Shown piece by piece: positions 47,600-58,435 of a stretch of 64,000 nt of DNA. Within the stretch, counting starts at the first letter, position 1, and every line of letters starts with the position of its first letter. The stretch is from positions 1,024,629 through 1,088,628 of the forward strand of contig CACRXP010000007.1 in assembly GCA_902702965.1 (NCBI GenBank), given 5' to 3'. The notes under the pieces were generated by a model. The model saw only the letters and a program-made list of their open reading frames with translations. It made no database searches and was not told where the DNA came from. The position numbers were made by a program, and so were the translations under genes. The DNA is from Spirometra erinaceieuropaei. Lineage: Eukaryota > Platyhelminthes > Cestoda > Diphyllobothriidea > Diphyllobothriidae.

Positions 47600-48546
47600 A
47601 GAATTAATTCGGTGGCTAATCTGCTTAATTTGTGACAGAAATTCTGCAGTGAGTTTTAGGTTGGAAAAGATTACATAAGCGGGCTTGTAACACTGATTCT
47701 GATGCAGCATAATCCCACGATATTTTACTCACGCCAGGATGCAGACTTTTGGACATACTTCTCCTCGGCCGCCGATAGAATGAGTGTTTACCACTCATTT
47801 GTGATGGCCTTATAAATTCAAACATTATATAAAACATGCGTAACGATACCCTTTTCGTGTACCTTATTGGCAGCACATCAAGTCATCTTTAAATTTTATA
47901 CTCAAAGAAGGAATATTGATCGCTCTAAAAAACTTGTGATTATGAGATTTTTAAAACCGTTAAATTTACATTCAAGTAGCATCCTATCTGTACGTTTATT
48001 AATGGTCCTTATGAAGCATGCAACGTAGTCCACATTCATTGCAAAATTTTATGACCGCTGTGTGGTATATTCTTAGTGGCATAGTAGAATGTATGATTTT
48101 TCTTACATTGGAAGCATATGTCCTGCAGACTGCAATCCCTAAATGCAAATATTCTGACAGATTAGACTTCAAATTACTTCAGAATTTAGAAATTCTCTAG
48201 AATATAAGAACGCCCCTTTTCATGTATTTTAATTAATTTGGCGTCATTTACCACAAAATGAGGGCCAGAAAGGTTGTTTTGATTAGGTTTTCTCTGAGAT
48301 ATATTTAAATTTATAAGAATAGTGGGAATTAATGGCAAAAGCCTTCACTACTCAATCAGTTATCACTCACACAATGCGTCTTTTGTAGCCGGAGAAGAAA
48401 ATTGCATTCAAAAGCTGTATCTCTGGCGTGACTAAAACAGCTTGAGGTAATGTTATGCGATAATCATTATTGCAACACTACCTAGGCAATTCTTCCTAAT
48501 CGAGAGGAAACTTCAGAATATTGGTTAGCATTTAGGATATTCGCCA
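47600..48546. mobile_element. Foldback element copy 9 (diverged)
   Basis: The left arm 'ggttggaaaagattacataa' and the right arm 'ctacctaggcaattcttcct' are inverted relatives of the family. The terminal bases are eroded. Confidence 0.75.
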
Positions 48547-49497
48547 TTGATTTTAGGTCTGTGTGAATTAAAACTCACGTCCAAGTCTGTTCTCGGTGCA
48601 TTCGTTTCCTCTTCTTCAACAAAACTGCATCCGAGGACTAGTAGTTTACCACTTGGCTCTTCCATAAGTTTTCAAACCCAACCTAGGAATTTGTTCTCCC
48701 ATAGGTTCATTTCCAATCCAGTAAGAATTTCTACAGGGTGGATACGCCACGCGAACAGTGTGCAAAGACGCATGCTTCTTTGAATATATGTGTCGCGTTC
48801 ACCATCTTCCCAAAGAAGACGAAGAAGAAGAGAGGGCAGATTTATTGACCCCGTTGTATTTGAACTGACGTTTCAGAAACATCCTCGGGTCCATCCTAAG
48901 AGTAGCGTCCCTTTTGCTCCCGACGGTCTTGACTTCATCGTGCATATCGATGGATATATGTTTATTCTCTTCTTATTTTGCGAAGCACTCACATGCTCTT
49001 AAGCTGCCCAAATTAATCCCCCCTGAGTGCCAACACGACAACATTATTTAAGGCACTAGTAGGCCAGATGGGAGACCAAATCCTCAATCTGCACCACAGA
49101 TTTATTTCAGAACAACTAAGTGGACCAGTGCCCTCAATGTTCTGTTTACAAATTTTTAATTATGGACCGTTGTCTTTTATTTAGACTACGCGTTAGTGTT
49201 CAGAGACGTGGGTCGGTCCGACAACTCGAGACCTCTAAGGAAGGTTATCTTTACAAAGATGAAATAGTACTACGCGTCCCTGTCAGTCTTTACCGACACA
49301 TATTTCAACTTCTGATGGGCATAACAAGGTGAAGACTGAAGTCGCTGTTATAGAGAGAGAGAGAGAAACCGGGCGTGCCCTCTCACCGGGCGTTTGTTGT
49401 TACAGTGCTGTATGAGTCACTGCCAGGAGAGCGATAGAATCTTGCACAACTCTCTGTGTCGGCATGCAATCGATGGGATATAAAACAGAAGCCTCAC

Positions 49498-49641
49498 CTC
49501 GGATGGAAGATATGCAGCCGCCAGGGAGTAGATCAGGGCCGCTCGACGACGAACAAGGGGTCGCATGCTGAGCAAGAGGGAGGCTGAGAGATTTAGCAGA
49601 GATGGCAGCAATTCCTCCATCAGAAGTCTCCTATCTTCTGG
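49498..49641 (-). CDS. Exon of HEAT-like gene
   Basis: 144 nt, 48 codons, phase 0 to 0. The acceptor is tttgtgctatacag| and the donor is CCGAG|GTGAGG. The translation contains LLMEELLPSLLNLSASLLL and RRRAALIYSLAAAYLPSE, two amphipathic helices resembling one HEAT repeat. Phase is compatible with the exon ending at 54227. This is one of the clearest coding signals in the window. Confidence 0.88.
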
Positions 49642-49659
49642 CTGTATAGCACAAAACAA

Positions 49660-51120
49660 GAAATTGGTTGGCGGTTAATGAGGACATGGTTGGTAGTCCT
49701 CTTTGTGACCCTCGCGAGGGGTGGAAGCATCGTTTCACGGTTAGAAAAAGCAAAGATGGATAAATAAAATTTAGTGGATTTATTGCAAGAAGTTATATTT
49801 TAGCTCAATTTGATGCCGTTAAGGGTCATTCTAACAATGATATAATAGGCTTAGAAAAAAATGAGTCTAGTCCCCAAAGTATTTTCCCCGAGCTCAAACG
49901 ACGCCAGCTAATTCACACGAAAGTAACATTTCTCAATGAGGTAACGGCCAGTGGACCATAAAATGTATCTTCTAAGCAATAGACTGAAGTCCAGCGATGA
50001 AACGACTACTACTCTAAAGCCAACAGAAAAAGGTAACGCATGGTTCCCCTTTTGTTCATGTTTCTACGCGCCTCTCTTATCCAAGCCTCGTAAAGCGTGG
50101 AAACCCGGCTACCTTAGCAACTATTAAAGTCGGAAAGTGCTCCTGTCATTGAAGATTTTTTATACTACATCTTACTCGGGAGGGCTTCCAAAGCATGTCG
50201 GCCAGGGCTACTTCTTTTTTCCGTATTTTTGAGTCAACCATCGAAAGCAAGCCTTTTACGCGAACGTGTTTGCGACTACGCAGATTCTCCAACCACCAAA
50301 CTTGATGCAGTTTTTACGAACCAGATTTCAGAACACCAAATCGGGCGTATCTGCAGACGCACTGGTTCCTAGCTCAAGCGTAGCACGGAAAACCGCACTT
50401 CTGAGGTCTGTGCTGCTTGAAGTAGGGCCTCTGTGTTTAAGGAACGACTTCGCTTGTGCCTATTTCATGATGTCGGCTTGTATTTATAGAGGTCACAATG
50501 AAGGCTGGGCTAGGGTAGACTAGAAATGTGCAAAACGGATCCGTACGTCGTCTGTCCCTATTTGTTCTTCTAATGTCTAAAACCCCTTCTCAACTTTGAA
50601 TAATTAGCGGTCCTAGCTTTCCTTACACCAGAAAAGCGCCTACTTAAGCTTTGAACTTCGACTTCACTAAAACGTAGGTATGTTTCAGCGGTCTGTGTTC
50701 GAGACTGAAAAAGACTTATGCAATCGCCCCTGTCAAGTTCTTTTAGTGAGTACGTCAGATAGCTTCGAAATTTCTGACTGTTATCCAAGTATTTGAGCAA
50801 AATGTGCAGCTTTACCTCTAAGGCCGCGGCAACTGGATAAACCGTTTCATTCTTGCTCGATGTTTAAATTGCACTGCCAGTACTTACCAGCTAAGTTCAA
50901 CAATACGAAAATAAGACATATCCAATCAACGGTTGCAACCGGAACGCACATGTAAAATCGTTACATCCCATCAATTTTTGTCCTCTCCGTCCTCCAACGG
51001 CTTTTAGTTAGAAAAATTTAAGCAGATGACGACTCCTGCCTAGTAAGTTTAATTTGACACTATACAATTCAAGGGCTGGATCGGATTCACTCCACGAGGG
51101 CACAAGACAAGATTATTCAA
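49660..51120. other. Intron; one isolated exon-like segment
   Basis: Mostly unassigned. At 50888-50951 (minus) an ATG is followed by CVPVATVDWICLIFVLLNLA and a perfect donor GCTG|GTAAGTAC, but there is no upstream acceptor in frame. The phase does not fit the 54227-49641 junction, so it is not included in the gene. Confidence 0.35.
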
Positions 51121-51123
51121 GTA

Positions 51124-52104
51124 CAGTAGGTGGGCTAACTCATGAAATGTCAACCGAAATTACTAAATGCGTTTTCGTTTCGATAACATTGAGTAAATAG
51201 GGTTGTAAAACTAATCACCATGCAGCATAATTCCAAAATAATTCGGTTATCTTAGGATACTAGCTTTCGAACGAATTTTTTCCGTCCGCACGCAAAACGT
51301 ATACTTTGTAAAAAATGACTACGTAAGCAGCGTGCATTTTTCTTATTGATTTTCGATGCCCTTAAATAGTCAATTAGACTTCATGGAAAACATGTATAAA
51401 AATATGCATTTTAGCACGCATTCGCTAGAAATGTTTGTCCCCTTTAAATTTTATACTCGAAGAAATGGTATAATTCGGGTTTCAAAGACTTTCCCAATTT
51501 CCGAATAATTTTAACCCGATCTGCCGTTACATTTGCAGTCGAGGTTTCATATCTGCAAGCCGTATATTTTCCGCGTACGGAAAACCATGCATTCCTTTAC
51601 GGTATTACGAGATGACCATATGGGGCTCATAAAATTTAGTAGTGGATTTAAAAAATAGTGTTTGCTTTGCTAACCGCTTTGGAAAATACATCGACATGAC
51701 GTTTTATGAACGGCAATTTCACGATATTGAAACATCTCATAATTAGAAACTTTTTAAACTAAATTATGAGTTTTTTGAGTATTAAATTGGAAGAAGACGT
51801 GCTTTTCTGTCAATGAGCAAGAGAATGAACATTGTTATGCATATAATTTACTACATATAGTTGTATTTTTATGGGAATCAAAAATCAATAAGAAAAATGC
51901 ACGCTGTTTAAATAGTCATTTTTTACAGTTTTTCCATGCAGCCGGAAAGAAGTTCTTTCAAAGGCTAGCATCCTAAGGTAAATGAATTATTAAAGAATTG
52001 CGTTGCATGATGATTAATTTTACAACCCTAATTAATCATTCTCCTCGACACGAAAATGCATTTCGTAATTTCGGTTGACAGTTCATGAGTTAACCCATCT
52101 ATTG
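51124..52104. mobile_element. Foldback element copy 10 (complete, subfamily A)
   Basis: 981 bp with TA on both sides. It starts CAGTAGGTGGGCTAACTCAT and ends 'catgagttaacccatctattg'. The arms are imperfect inverted copies over their whole length. Confidence 0.92.
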
Positions 52105-52494
52105 TATTTATTGTGGACATAAGCTTTGTCAACAATTGTTGGACATGGACCTCAATCTGTTTTCATACAGACCTCGTTGTCCAAAAGCGAGTTTAAGCCC
52201 TTTCTTTAACCTATAGCCTGTTTCCGCCCGTCGTCTTTAGTTCAGTGTTCTCGGGGCTTTTTTCCCTTATCAACAGCTATTGAAGAAATGGCAGACCCAT
52301 ACTGCTCTGTTTCCGACTAGCTTGATTGCTGATAACTCCGTCTTACAACTCCCCCCTTTAATCACGTTTTTGGTAGGAGGCCTTCCCGAAGATAATTTGT
52401 GCTCTTTACATTTGTCTAGTCCCCAATATGCATAAAAATAATCTTACAAGAAACAGTAACAGCAAAGATGAAAATTTCGCAATCCGAAGAAAAA

Positions 52495-52555
52495 TAGGAT
52501 GTGATCACTGAAACAAGAGGTTTTCTAGCCTGGCGTTTCGGAATTTCACTCTGTC
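52495..52555 (-). mobile_element. PLE terminal scrap
   Basis: The minus strand reads 'gtgaaattccgaaacgccag' then 'aacctcttgtttcagtgatc', matching the 3' half of the PLE hammerhead-like end. The CTGATGA half is missing. Confidence 0.55.
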
Positions 52556-52814
52556 TATTTTCGAATGGATCCAAAAGAGAATATTGGACAAACTTTAAAT
52601 TATTCCAGCCTGCTTGAGTTGCTTTGGTATGTTCTGCAATAAACCACTGGCTATTGTATGATTGCCACCAGTGCTGATTAAATGCCACACAGTCCACTCC
52701 TTGGCTGACAAATGGGTGCTTGTTCTGCGCAGTGTATGCGAAATTAAGAAGTACTTGTTATCAATGTTGAGCGTCAATATATGTCGGTTCTTTTAGACGT
52801 CAAAGTGACTGCAA

Positions 52815-53935
52815 ATGCTGCTGTTGGTGAATCCATTCAAGGAAATCAGAGAACTATTACTAAGATGCACACTAAATGTGCAGTTCTTTTTTGACAACCA
52901 ACTCTATAAGCAAATAAACGGCGTTGCCGTGGGTTCGCATCTTGGGCCTCTCTTAGCCGATGCCTTCATGGGCAAACTGCAGAGATTCCAATCAAACAGA
53001 CAGATCGATAAGCTTAAATATTATGGTCTTTATGCTGCTGATATCTTTGCAATTGTTACCACAGAAACCGACGCTGCTATTCTCTTAAGTGCTGTAAATC
53101 GGGCAAATCCGTCGATCAAATTCACGTTTGAGATGGAAACGGTCGGTTGGATCCCTTTCTTAGATGTTTTTCTATGTAGGAGACTTGTCGGTGGCGTCCG
53201 GAGGAGCGTCTGTCGGAAGAAAACCTGGTCAGGACAAAGCACGAACTTCAATAGTTTCGTGCTCCTCCAACAAAAGCGAAATCTAGTCAGGTTTGTGGCA
53301 AGAAGAGTTAAAAAATTGTCCAACAGATAACATCGAGGACGAGATTGGAAAATTCCAGGACTTGCTACGCGAAAACGGGTATCCTGACAGGTCTATTGCA
53401 GAGAGCATTGCCGAACGACCGGTCGAACCCACCACACCGACCGCCGCAAAGAAAACTTTGGTCCTCAAAGTCACCCTTCAAGGGGACGCTGCGAGTGAAC
53501 TCCTAAAGAGACGCCTTGATCAAGCTGTCTCGCGAGCCTTCCCAGCAACGGGGGTTTCAATATCCTTCTCTACTTACCCTATTTTACGCGGAGAAGTTAA
53601 GGATACGTTGCCATCTATTCCTTCGCTTGCTCCTGTGGAACACGTTATATTGGTCGCACGAGTCAGCATCTATCCAAGAGACTACGAAAACACCCCCCGC
53701 ATGGCTGGAAAAACGCGAAACTAGGAGCACAAGCAGTGCCATTCTCACGCAAATTGTTGATTCCGGACATCATGTGGACCCCAGTGAAGCTTTGCGTGTG
53801 ATTTATAAGGTCCCATCGTGCTACCTTAAACTACTGGGCCAGCGACTGTTAGCAACAGCAGAAGCGGCCGCCATTAGGTTACTAAAACCAATCTTGCGCG
53901 CACGTCAAGGCCCCGCACATACAGTGGTCTAAGGT
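52815..53935 (+). pseudogene. Penelope-like element lineage 2: RT, linker, GIY-YIG region
   Basis: Three successive frames. Frame 1: VQFFFDNQLYKQINGVAVGS, HLGPLLADAFMGKLQ, LYAADIFAIV (the position of YxDD) and TVGWIPFLDVFLCRR, that is, the RT fingers/palm. The catalytic motif reads YAAD, so an aspartate is lost. Frame 2 (from about 53293): linker with DEIGKFQDLLRENGYPD and KKTLVLKVTLQGDAASELLK. Frame 3 (from about 53516): SSAILTQIVDSGHHVDPSEA, LRVIYKVP and LATAEAAAIRL of the GIY-YIG region. The 5' part is missing. Same lineage as 10.0-10.4 kb. Dead copy inserted in the intron upstream of the 49641 exon. Confidence 0.9.
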
Positions 53936-54226
53936 CGACTAAAGCTGCAACTCTACGCGAACTTCACTCTCACCCCTCCCCTGACACGGACTGCTATTAC
54001 CCCCACCCCCACATTTCCACACCCCGCCTGTGTTTTAAGACTAAATTTAATCGATTTCTCTCACCACTGACAGAGTTGTGCTTTTGCCCCGTTCTCGTAT
54101 AATTGTACTGGCCCGAGGAGAATTTATTAAAAGCTACGTATGATCGCCACTTCGTCTTCTGAATCCACATGTGTTTCTTGTTGACTCTTAAATCTGGTGT
54201 TAAAATAGCCAGCAACTAAAGCATAC

Positions 54227-54448
54227 TTCAATGGACTTGGAAGTCATTCCTGGCTGCTCATCCAGTTCAGACGCGGTATGAGCCTTTGGATGAGAGGTCT
54301 TTGTGGGGGTGAAGGCGTTCACGAGAGCAGCGGAGACTCTTCTCTTCAGAAATTGGCCGGCAGCGTCGAAAAAGTGGTCGCGCGGGTCAGTCTTGGGCGA
54401 AAGGCTGTCGATACGGGTGAGGTTGTATTTTTGGGTCCACTCCTTCAA
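54227..54448 (-). CDS. Exon of HEAT-like gene (most upstream confident exon)
   Basis: 222 nt, 74 codons, phase 0 at both ends. The acceptor ends in ...tcaccaccag and the donor is GAA|GTATGC. The translation begins LKEWTQKYNLTRIDSLSPKT and includes RDHFFDAAGQFLKRRVSAAL, which reads like a folded helical protein and not random frame. It lies between a PLE relic (ending about 53935) and a SINE cluster (from 54595). Upstream exons must exist beyond it because no initiator context is visible. Confidence 0.75.
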
Positions 54449-54594
54449 CTGGTGGTGAATCACTAAAAATACCGTGGCGTTTCAGAAACAGGCAGAGGAA
54501 TTAGTCAAAGAACATAGTTGAAAAATGAATAAACTATGTTGCTGTAGGGTAACAGCCCGAAATTACTCTCCTAACAGTCTGCATAAACATCATC

Positions 54595-54790
54595 TATAGG
54601 CAGGATGGTATTACCGACAAAGACAAGGGAGACTGGAATGGCCATTTCTGGCTTATTAGCCGTAGTCAGCCAGCCATACCCAAGCCCAAAGTGTGGAACA
54701 CCCGAGCCTCGAAATCACGACCTGTTGGTTTAGAAGTCCACGCCTCTACCCACCGGGCCACGAGCACGTTGCCCTATCGGTTTTCGATCG
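54595..54790 (-). repeat. tRNA-derived SINE, 5' part, inverted
   Basis: The minus strand has the head 'cgtggcccggtgggtagagg' and 'cgtgatttcgaggctcgggt', then 'gctaataagccagaaatggc'. Part of a nested inverted arrangement with 54955-55172. Confidence 0.8.
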
Positions 54791-54799
54791 GGAATATAC

Positions 54800-54945
54800 A
54801 ATGATAGGGAGCGCTCACCGATCGTTCATACAGAACTCACTCGTTCCGTTGTGACTTAAGGGCTCTTTCTCCAGCCCAACCAGCAGCTGCACAGCGGCGC
54901 ATGATATATAGGCAGAATAGTATTACCGACAAAACCGATCGAAAA
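54800..54945 (-). repeat. SINE 3' part, inverted
   Basis: In minus orientation: 'ttgtcggtaatactattctg', 'tgcgccgctgtgcagctgct', 'ggttgggctgga' and 'cacaacggaacgagtgagtt'. Nearly identical to 55043-55166 on the plus strand. Confidence 0.85.
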
Positions 54946-54954
54946 CCGACAGGG

Positions 54955-55172
54955 TAACGGGCTCGTGGCCCGGTGGGTAGAGGCGTGGACTTCTAAACCA
55001 ACAGGTCGCGAGTTCGAGGCTCGGCCATTCCAGTCTACCTTGTCCTTGTCGGTAATACCACTCTGCCTATATATCATGCGCCGCTGTGCAGCTGCTGGTT
55101 GGGCTGGAGAGAGAGCCCTTAAGGCACAACGGAACGAGTGAGTTCCGTATGAACAATCGGTGAGCGCCCCCT
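54955..55172 (+). repeat. tRNA-derived SINE, best-preserved copy
   Basis: A-box-like 'tggcccggtgggtagaggcg' (about 54966-54985) and B-box 'gcgagttcgaggc' (about 55008-55020), then the body and tail ending 'aatcggtgagcgcccc'. The tRNA-like head supports RNA polymerase III origin. The anticodon-arm region reads 'gacttctaaaccaa'. Confidence 0.85.
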
Positions 55173-55261
55173 ACCATAAACATCATCATCACCCGGCAGT
55201 CGCGGTATTGATTCTGAGACACGAATGGACGAATGGGGTGGCAGCTAACCGTTTCCGTGTG

Positions 55262-55480
55262 TGTTGGCAATTGAGAAATTAACAATCAATCGATCAATTA
55301 CGACTTCAGAGGTGATTGCGAGAGCTGTTAATTACAGTGCGCATATGGTCCCACGGCAGCCATGTGCTATAATTACTGCACTCCTTGTGCCACCATTACC
55401 TTTATCTGCGACTGTCTCTGATGATGGATTCGAGTGGGAATCCGAAACGTCACGCCAATAAATTTCTTGTCCCAATGATC
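55262..55480 (+). mobile_element. PLE 3' region with best hammerhead-like motif
   Basis: Ends with 55418-55451: CTGATGA, U, stem GGATTC/GAATCC with loop gagtgg, then GAAAC and GTC. All conserved core positions and a perfect 6-bp stem II are present, followed by 'acgccaataaatttcttgtc' and 'gatcgcatcatcg'. No coding part precedes it, so it is a solo end. Confidence 0.75.
55418..55451 (+). ncRNA. Hammerhead-ribozyme-like motif
   Basis: The most intact of the set. Stem III is minimal (C-G immediately after GAAA), as in the short PLE-type hammerheads, which may need dimerisation. The cleavage site would follow GUC at 55451. Confidence 0.6.
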
Positions 55481-55685
55481 GCATCATCGTCTTCCAAATT
55501 AACAAGGCTTGTAAATACACATTACACAGTAAGTAGACACCGTCTCGGCTGAGGGTCTTCTTTGCTAATGTACTCGTCTTCCTTAATGGGAGCACCGTAG
55601 CCTACGATGGACTTTGACAAAAGTGGCTTCGGAGTCGGACCTGTATTGTTATCCGATATTTGAGGCCTAATTCTACTGGCCTCAG

Positions 55686-55875
<190 letters not shown>

Positions 55876-55877
55876 GA

Positions 55878-56130
55878 TCACTGGAGCAAGAAGTTAATTG
55901 ACCTGGCGTCTTGGATTCTTACTCGAACCCTTTATCAGAGACGGTTGCAGATAAAGATAGTGGGGGCACAAAGACTGCAGTATTTATAGTACGTAGTCGC
56001 CCTGGGGTCGTATGCGTAGTATAACTAAGGGCTCTCGTGATCACTGCTGGGGTCGTAATTAGGCCGGCGATGGCTCTTCAGTCCGCGTTCGAGTCACTAA
56101 TCGACGCATTTTCATCATCCGTGTTGGATC
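55878..56130 (-). mobile_element. PLE 3' region, inverted, ending in the microsatellite
   Basis: On the minus strand it carries 'tataaatactgcagtctttg', then 55906-55938 CTGATAA...GAATCCAAGACGCC (decayed core) and 'gtgatcgcatcatcatc', running straight into (ATC)n. Confidence 0.7.
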
Positions 56131-56134
56131 TTGA

Positions 56135-58125
56135 CTTGATGATGATCCGGCAACTCGACCAGCTGTCACCGGCATAGTTGATCACCCTATCAGATTCCAC
56201 ATATCCATCGCTCACAAAAATTACGAAAGTGACAACCGCCTACGTTGGTTAACTAATTGAGATCATCTGCTCAATTTCGAACAGTAGGTGAAAATGTCGG
56301 AGGCATTGTTCTACTAGATCTACATCGAACGTAGTCCTGGGAGAGAAAAGACTGTTCGGTCGGGAGCGGATTTCTGCAGCATTAGCATACATTTTGTCGA
56401 CGGCTTTTCGTAGAACCGCAGGAAGTCTGTTTTACAGTTAGTGGGCAAACAATGTTGTTTTGGTGGCGCCTTATAAAACGCCTTGCCTTCCTAAAATAAG
56501 ATGGATAAACGCTGGGAATCTTTCATCTCACTTATGCCTTTTAGGCAGAATGTTGGCCTAAACATCTTCTAGGGGTTAACGGCTTCGCCATTTTTCAAAA
56601 CAACTTAAGGTATGTTTAAAGGAACCACGTCCACAAGGCCCATAATTTAGCTCAGGTGAGACACTTTACGGCATGGCATACTGGGGGTTCCTCGAGAAAC
56701 CCTGTTATATCGCACAAGAAAGATACATATTCCAAACTGGGCGCGCGTTCAAGCCGAGCCGTTGAAAGCGCAGTAAAATGATCATTTCTAAACCAACTCA
56801 CCACATTGCCTTGGGTTCTACGCTGCCAAACGTCATTTTTAACTTTTACAGGAAGGTATCCGACTTCTCAGAATCATGAAAAATGAAAATACTAAATATG
56901 TCAGAGGTTTCTAGTGGTTTGTGTTTTACTCTTTGAAACTAGCCAAACCCTTCAAAAGTGTCGCAGGAGACTCTGGAATGGTTACCTCAGGCATATTCAC
57001 AGTCACCAGCTAGTGCTAGTCCAATTTGATTCCGAGAAACTTGCGATTGGATCTCTAGCTCAAATGGGATACTGGCTGGCTCTAAAATGATTCAGAATTA
57101 AATTTCCAGGTCTTCCCGGACTACAGTTGGGCTGTCAGTGACCTGCAACAGCAAATAAGTCGGTAAAACCTCTCGAGTGCTGAGTGTCATTTGCTATATG
57201 AACGTCTGCGTCGTGTCTAGATCCAGAACTCCAAGGCACAAGGGTGATATACGTTAACAATTTGTCGAGCCGCACTCACTCATTAAGACTTTACAATAAC
57301 CTTTCTACAGGCGGCACAGTATGTAGGACTTGAAGCTGCTAGAAATACCTCAATGAGTCCTCTGTTTTCTCTTTAATAAGCGCGACATTAATTTTTTCCT
57401 GAACTGAACCCAGTACATACAGCAATTAGGACGCTATTTGGACATTGTTTTACGAAATTAGTTCTAACGACGTAAGCGTGCCTTATGTGCGTGTAGTGTA
57501 CTTAGTTGCTTCTAATATATCTTAATATTAAAAGAGTATTCTGTGAAGACGTTGAGGACGCGTAGCAATCCATAATCTCGACTAAGAAAATTGCCTTCCG
57601 AAAGCAATTCTCGCTGATTTTGACTTTTTATACATTTTCTGAACACATTTGGTTGCGCCTAATTTGGTATGATTGAAAGATTTGTATAATATAGGCTGAT
57701 AGAAGACTTCATTCAAAAAATTAAACGTGGAATCAGAATTGCCAACTTACTGACCGAATTCACAAAGGCTCGAAAACACCGCTAACTCTCAATAGGGCGC
57801 ATTTTTTCCAATTTTTTTTATCGATTTTTCATCGAAAACGAAAACTGGTGAGGGCATCGAGACATAACGAGTGAATTATTGGTGTATTTTAGGCGTCCAT
57901 TGGGAAGTACCAGCCCAGCCTGAAAGAAGTTATTGTTTGGTGGCTTTGAGGAGAGCATGCGTTTTCAGGAAGCACACGTTTCGACGGTAAACTTCGAAGC
58001 TACTTTTCAGCCAAATATTTCAGTATGTGGAGACCGAGTGTTCGAGTTCTAGGTGTTCGTGTAAGGAAAAGGAAGGCTGCTTGGCCACCGGAAAAATTTT
58101 ATTTCTTAGCCTGGGTTTTCGAATT
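56135..58125. other. No secure feature
   Basis: A weak exon-like segment on the minus strand (about 57736-57766; VFSSLCEFG before donor GGTCA|GTAAGT) is the only hint of coding. It was not accepted because the exon would be about 30 nt with no independent support. Confidence 0.35.
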
Positions 58126-58129
58126 CATG

Positions 58130-58330
58130 CTATTATAACAGATGACAGCAGCAACGGAACCAGCAACAGTACCAGGGGTGCTAGCCAATCAGCGGTCAGT
58201 GACACAGGTCTGGAGTTGACAGAGCAGGTCTCTACGTGCTGGTGCCCGGTCGATACGTTGACTGAGTTCTCATCTGAGGCCCAGGCTTCGACTAATTCTC
58301 AAGTTTGTCTTGCCTCCGGTGTGAGCATTT
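58130..58330 (-). mobile_element. Repeat D copy, inverted
   Basis: The minus strand reads 'gaagcctgggcctcagatga', 'gaactcagtcaacgtatcg' and 'ctgattggctagcacccctg', then 'ctgctgctgtcatctg', homologous to 31290-31460. Confidence 0.6.
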
Positions 58331-58420
58331 AGCATGGCCACCACGTCGCAGGCGAGACAAGACAAGAATTAGTTGAAGCCTGGGCCTCGGTCAGGAATTT
58401 ATTCAATCGATGCGTCGATC
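58250..58420. repeat. Inverted repeat formed by two repeat D ends
   Basis: 58250-58316 and 58351-58420 are inverted copies ('aggcttcgactaattctcaa' against 'gaattagttgaagcct', plus 'tgtcttgcctc' against 'ggcgagacaa'), separated by about 35 bp. The right arm is followed 15 bp later by a foldback insertion. Confidence 0.8.
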
Positions 58421-58435
58421 CGGCGTTGACATGTA

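Larger units (their letters stand above)
8017..54448 (-). other. Large multi-exon gene, HEAT-like scaffold protein (exon chain)
   Basis: This entry joins the minus-strand exons listed separately. About 19 exons were recognised by strong acceptor (pyrimidine tract plus AG) and donor (GTAAG or GTGAG) sites, protein-like translation, and matching phase. Phase agrees for 54227 to 49641 to 46721, 43955 to 42052, 38068 to 37841 to 36686 to 33986 to 30114, and 18997 to 16282 to 13367 to 8135. The inferred protein is rich in Leu, Ala and Val helices with motifs such as RRRAALIYSLAAAYL and LSPLLPILARWP, typical of HEAT/ARM repeats, and ends with an acidic tail. Phase breaks between 46647 and 44018, 41862 and 38199, 28292 and 26397, and 26241 and 24677 mean exons are missing or boundaries are wrong. 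The 5' end is not found. UNC80-like is a guess, not a call. Introns run from about 0.1 to 5 kb and hold most mobile elements of the window. Confidence 0.85.

Noticed and set aside
48785..48910. Possible PLE end ('gaactgacgtttcagaaaca')
   Set aside because: Shares only a short block with PLE termini and lacks the CTGATGA half and the GATCG end.
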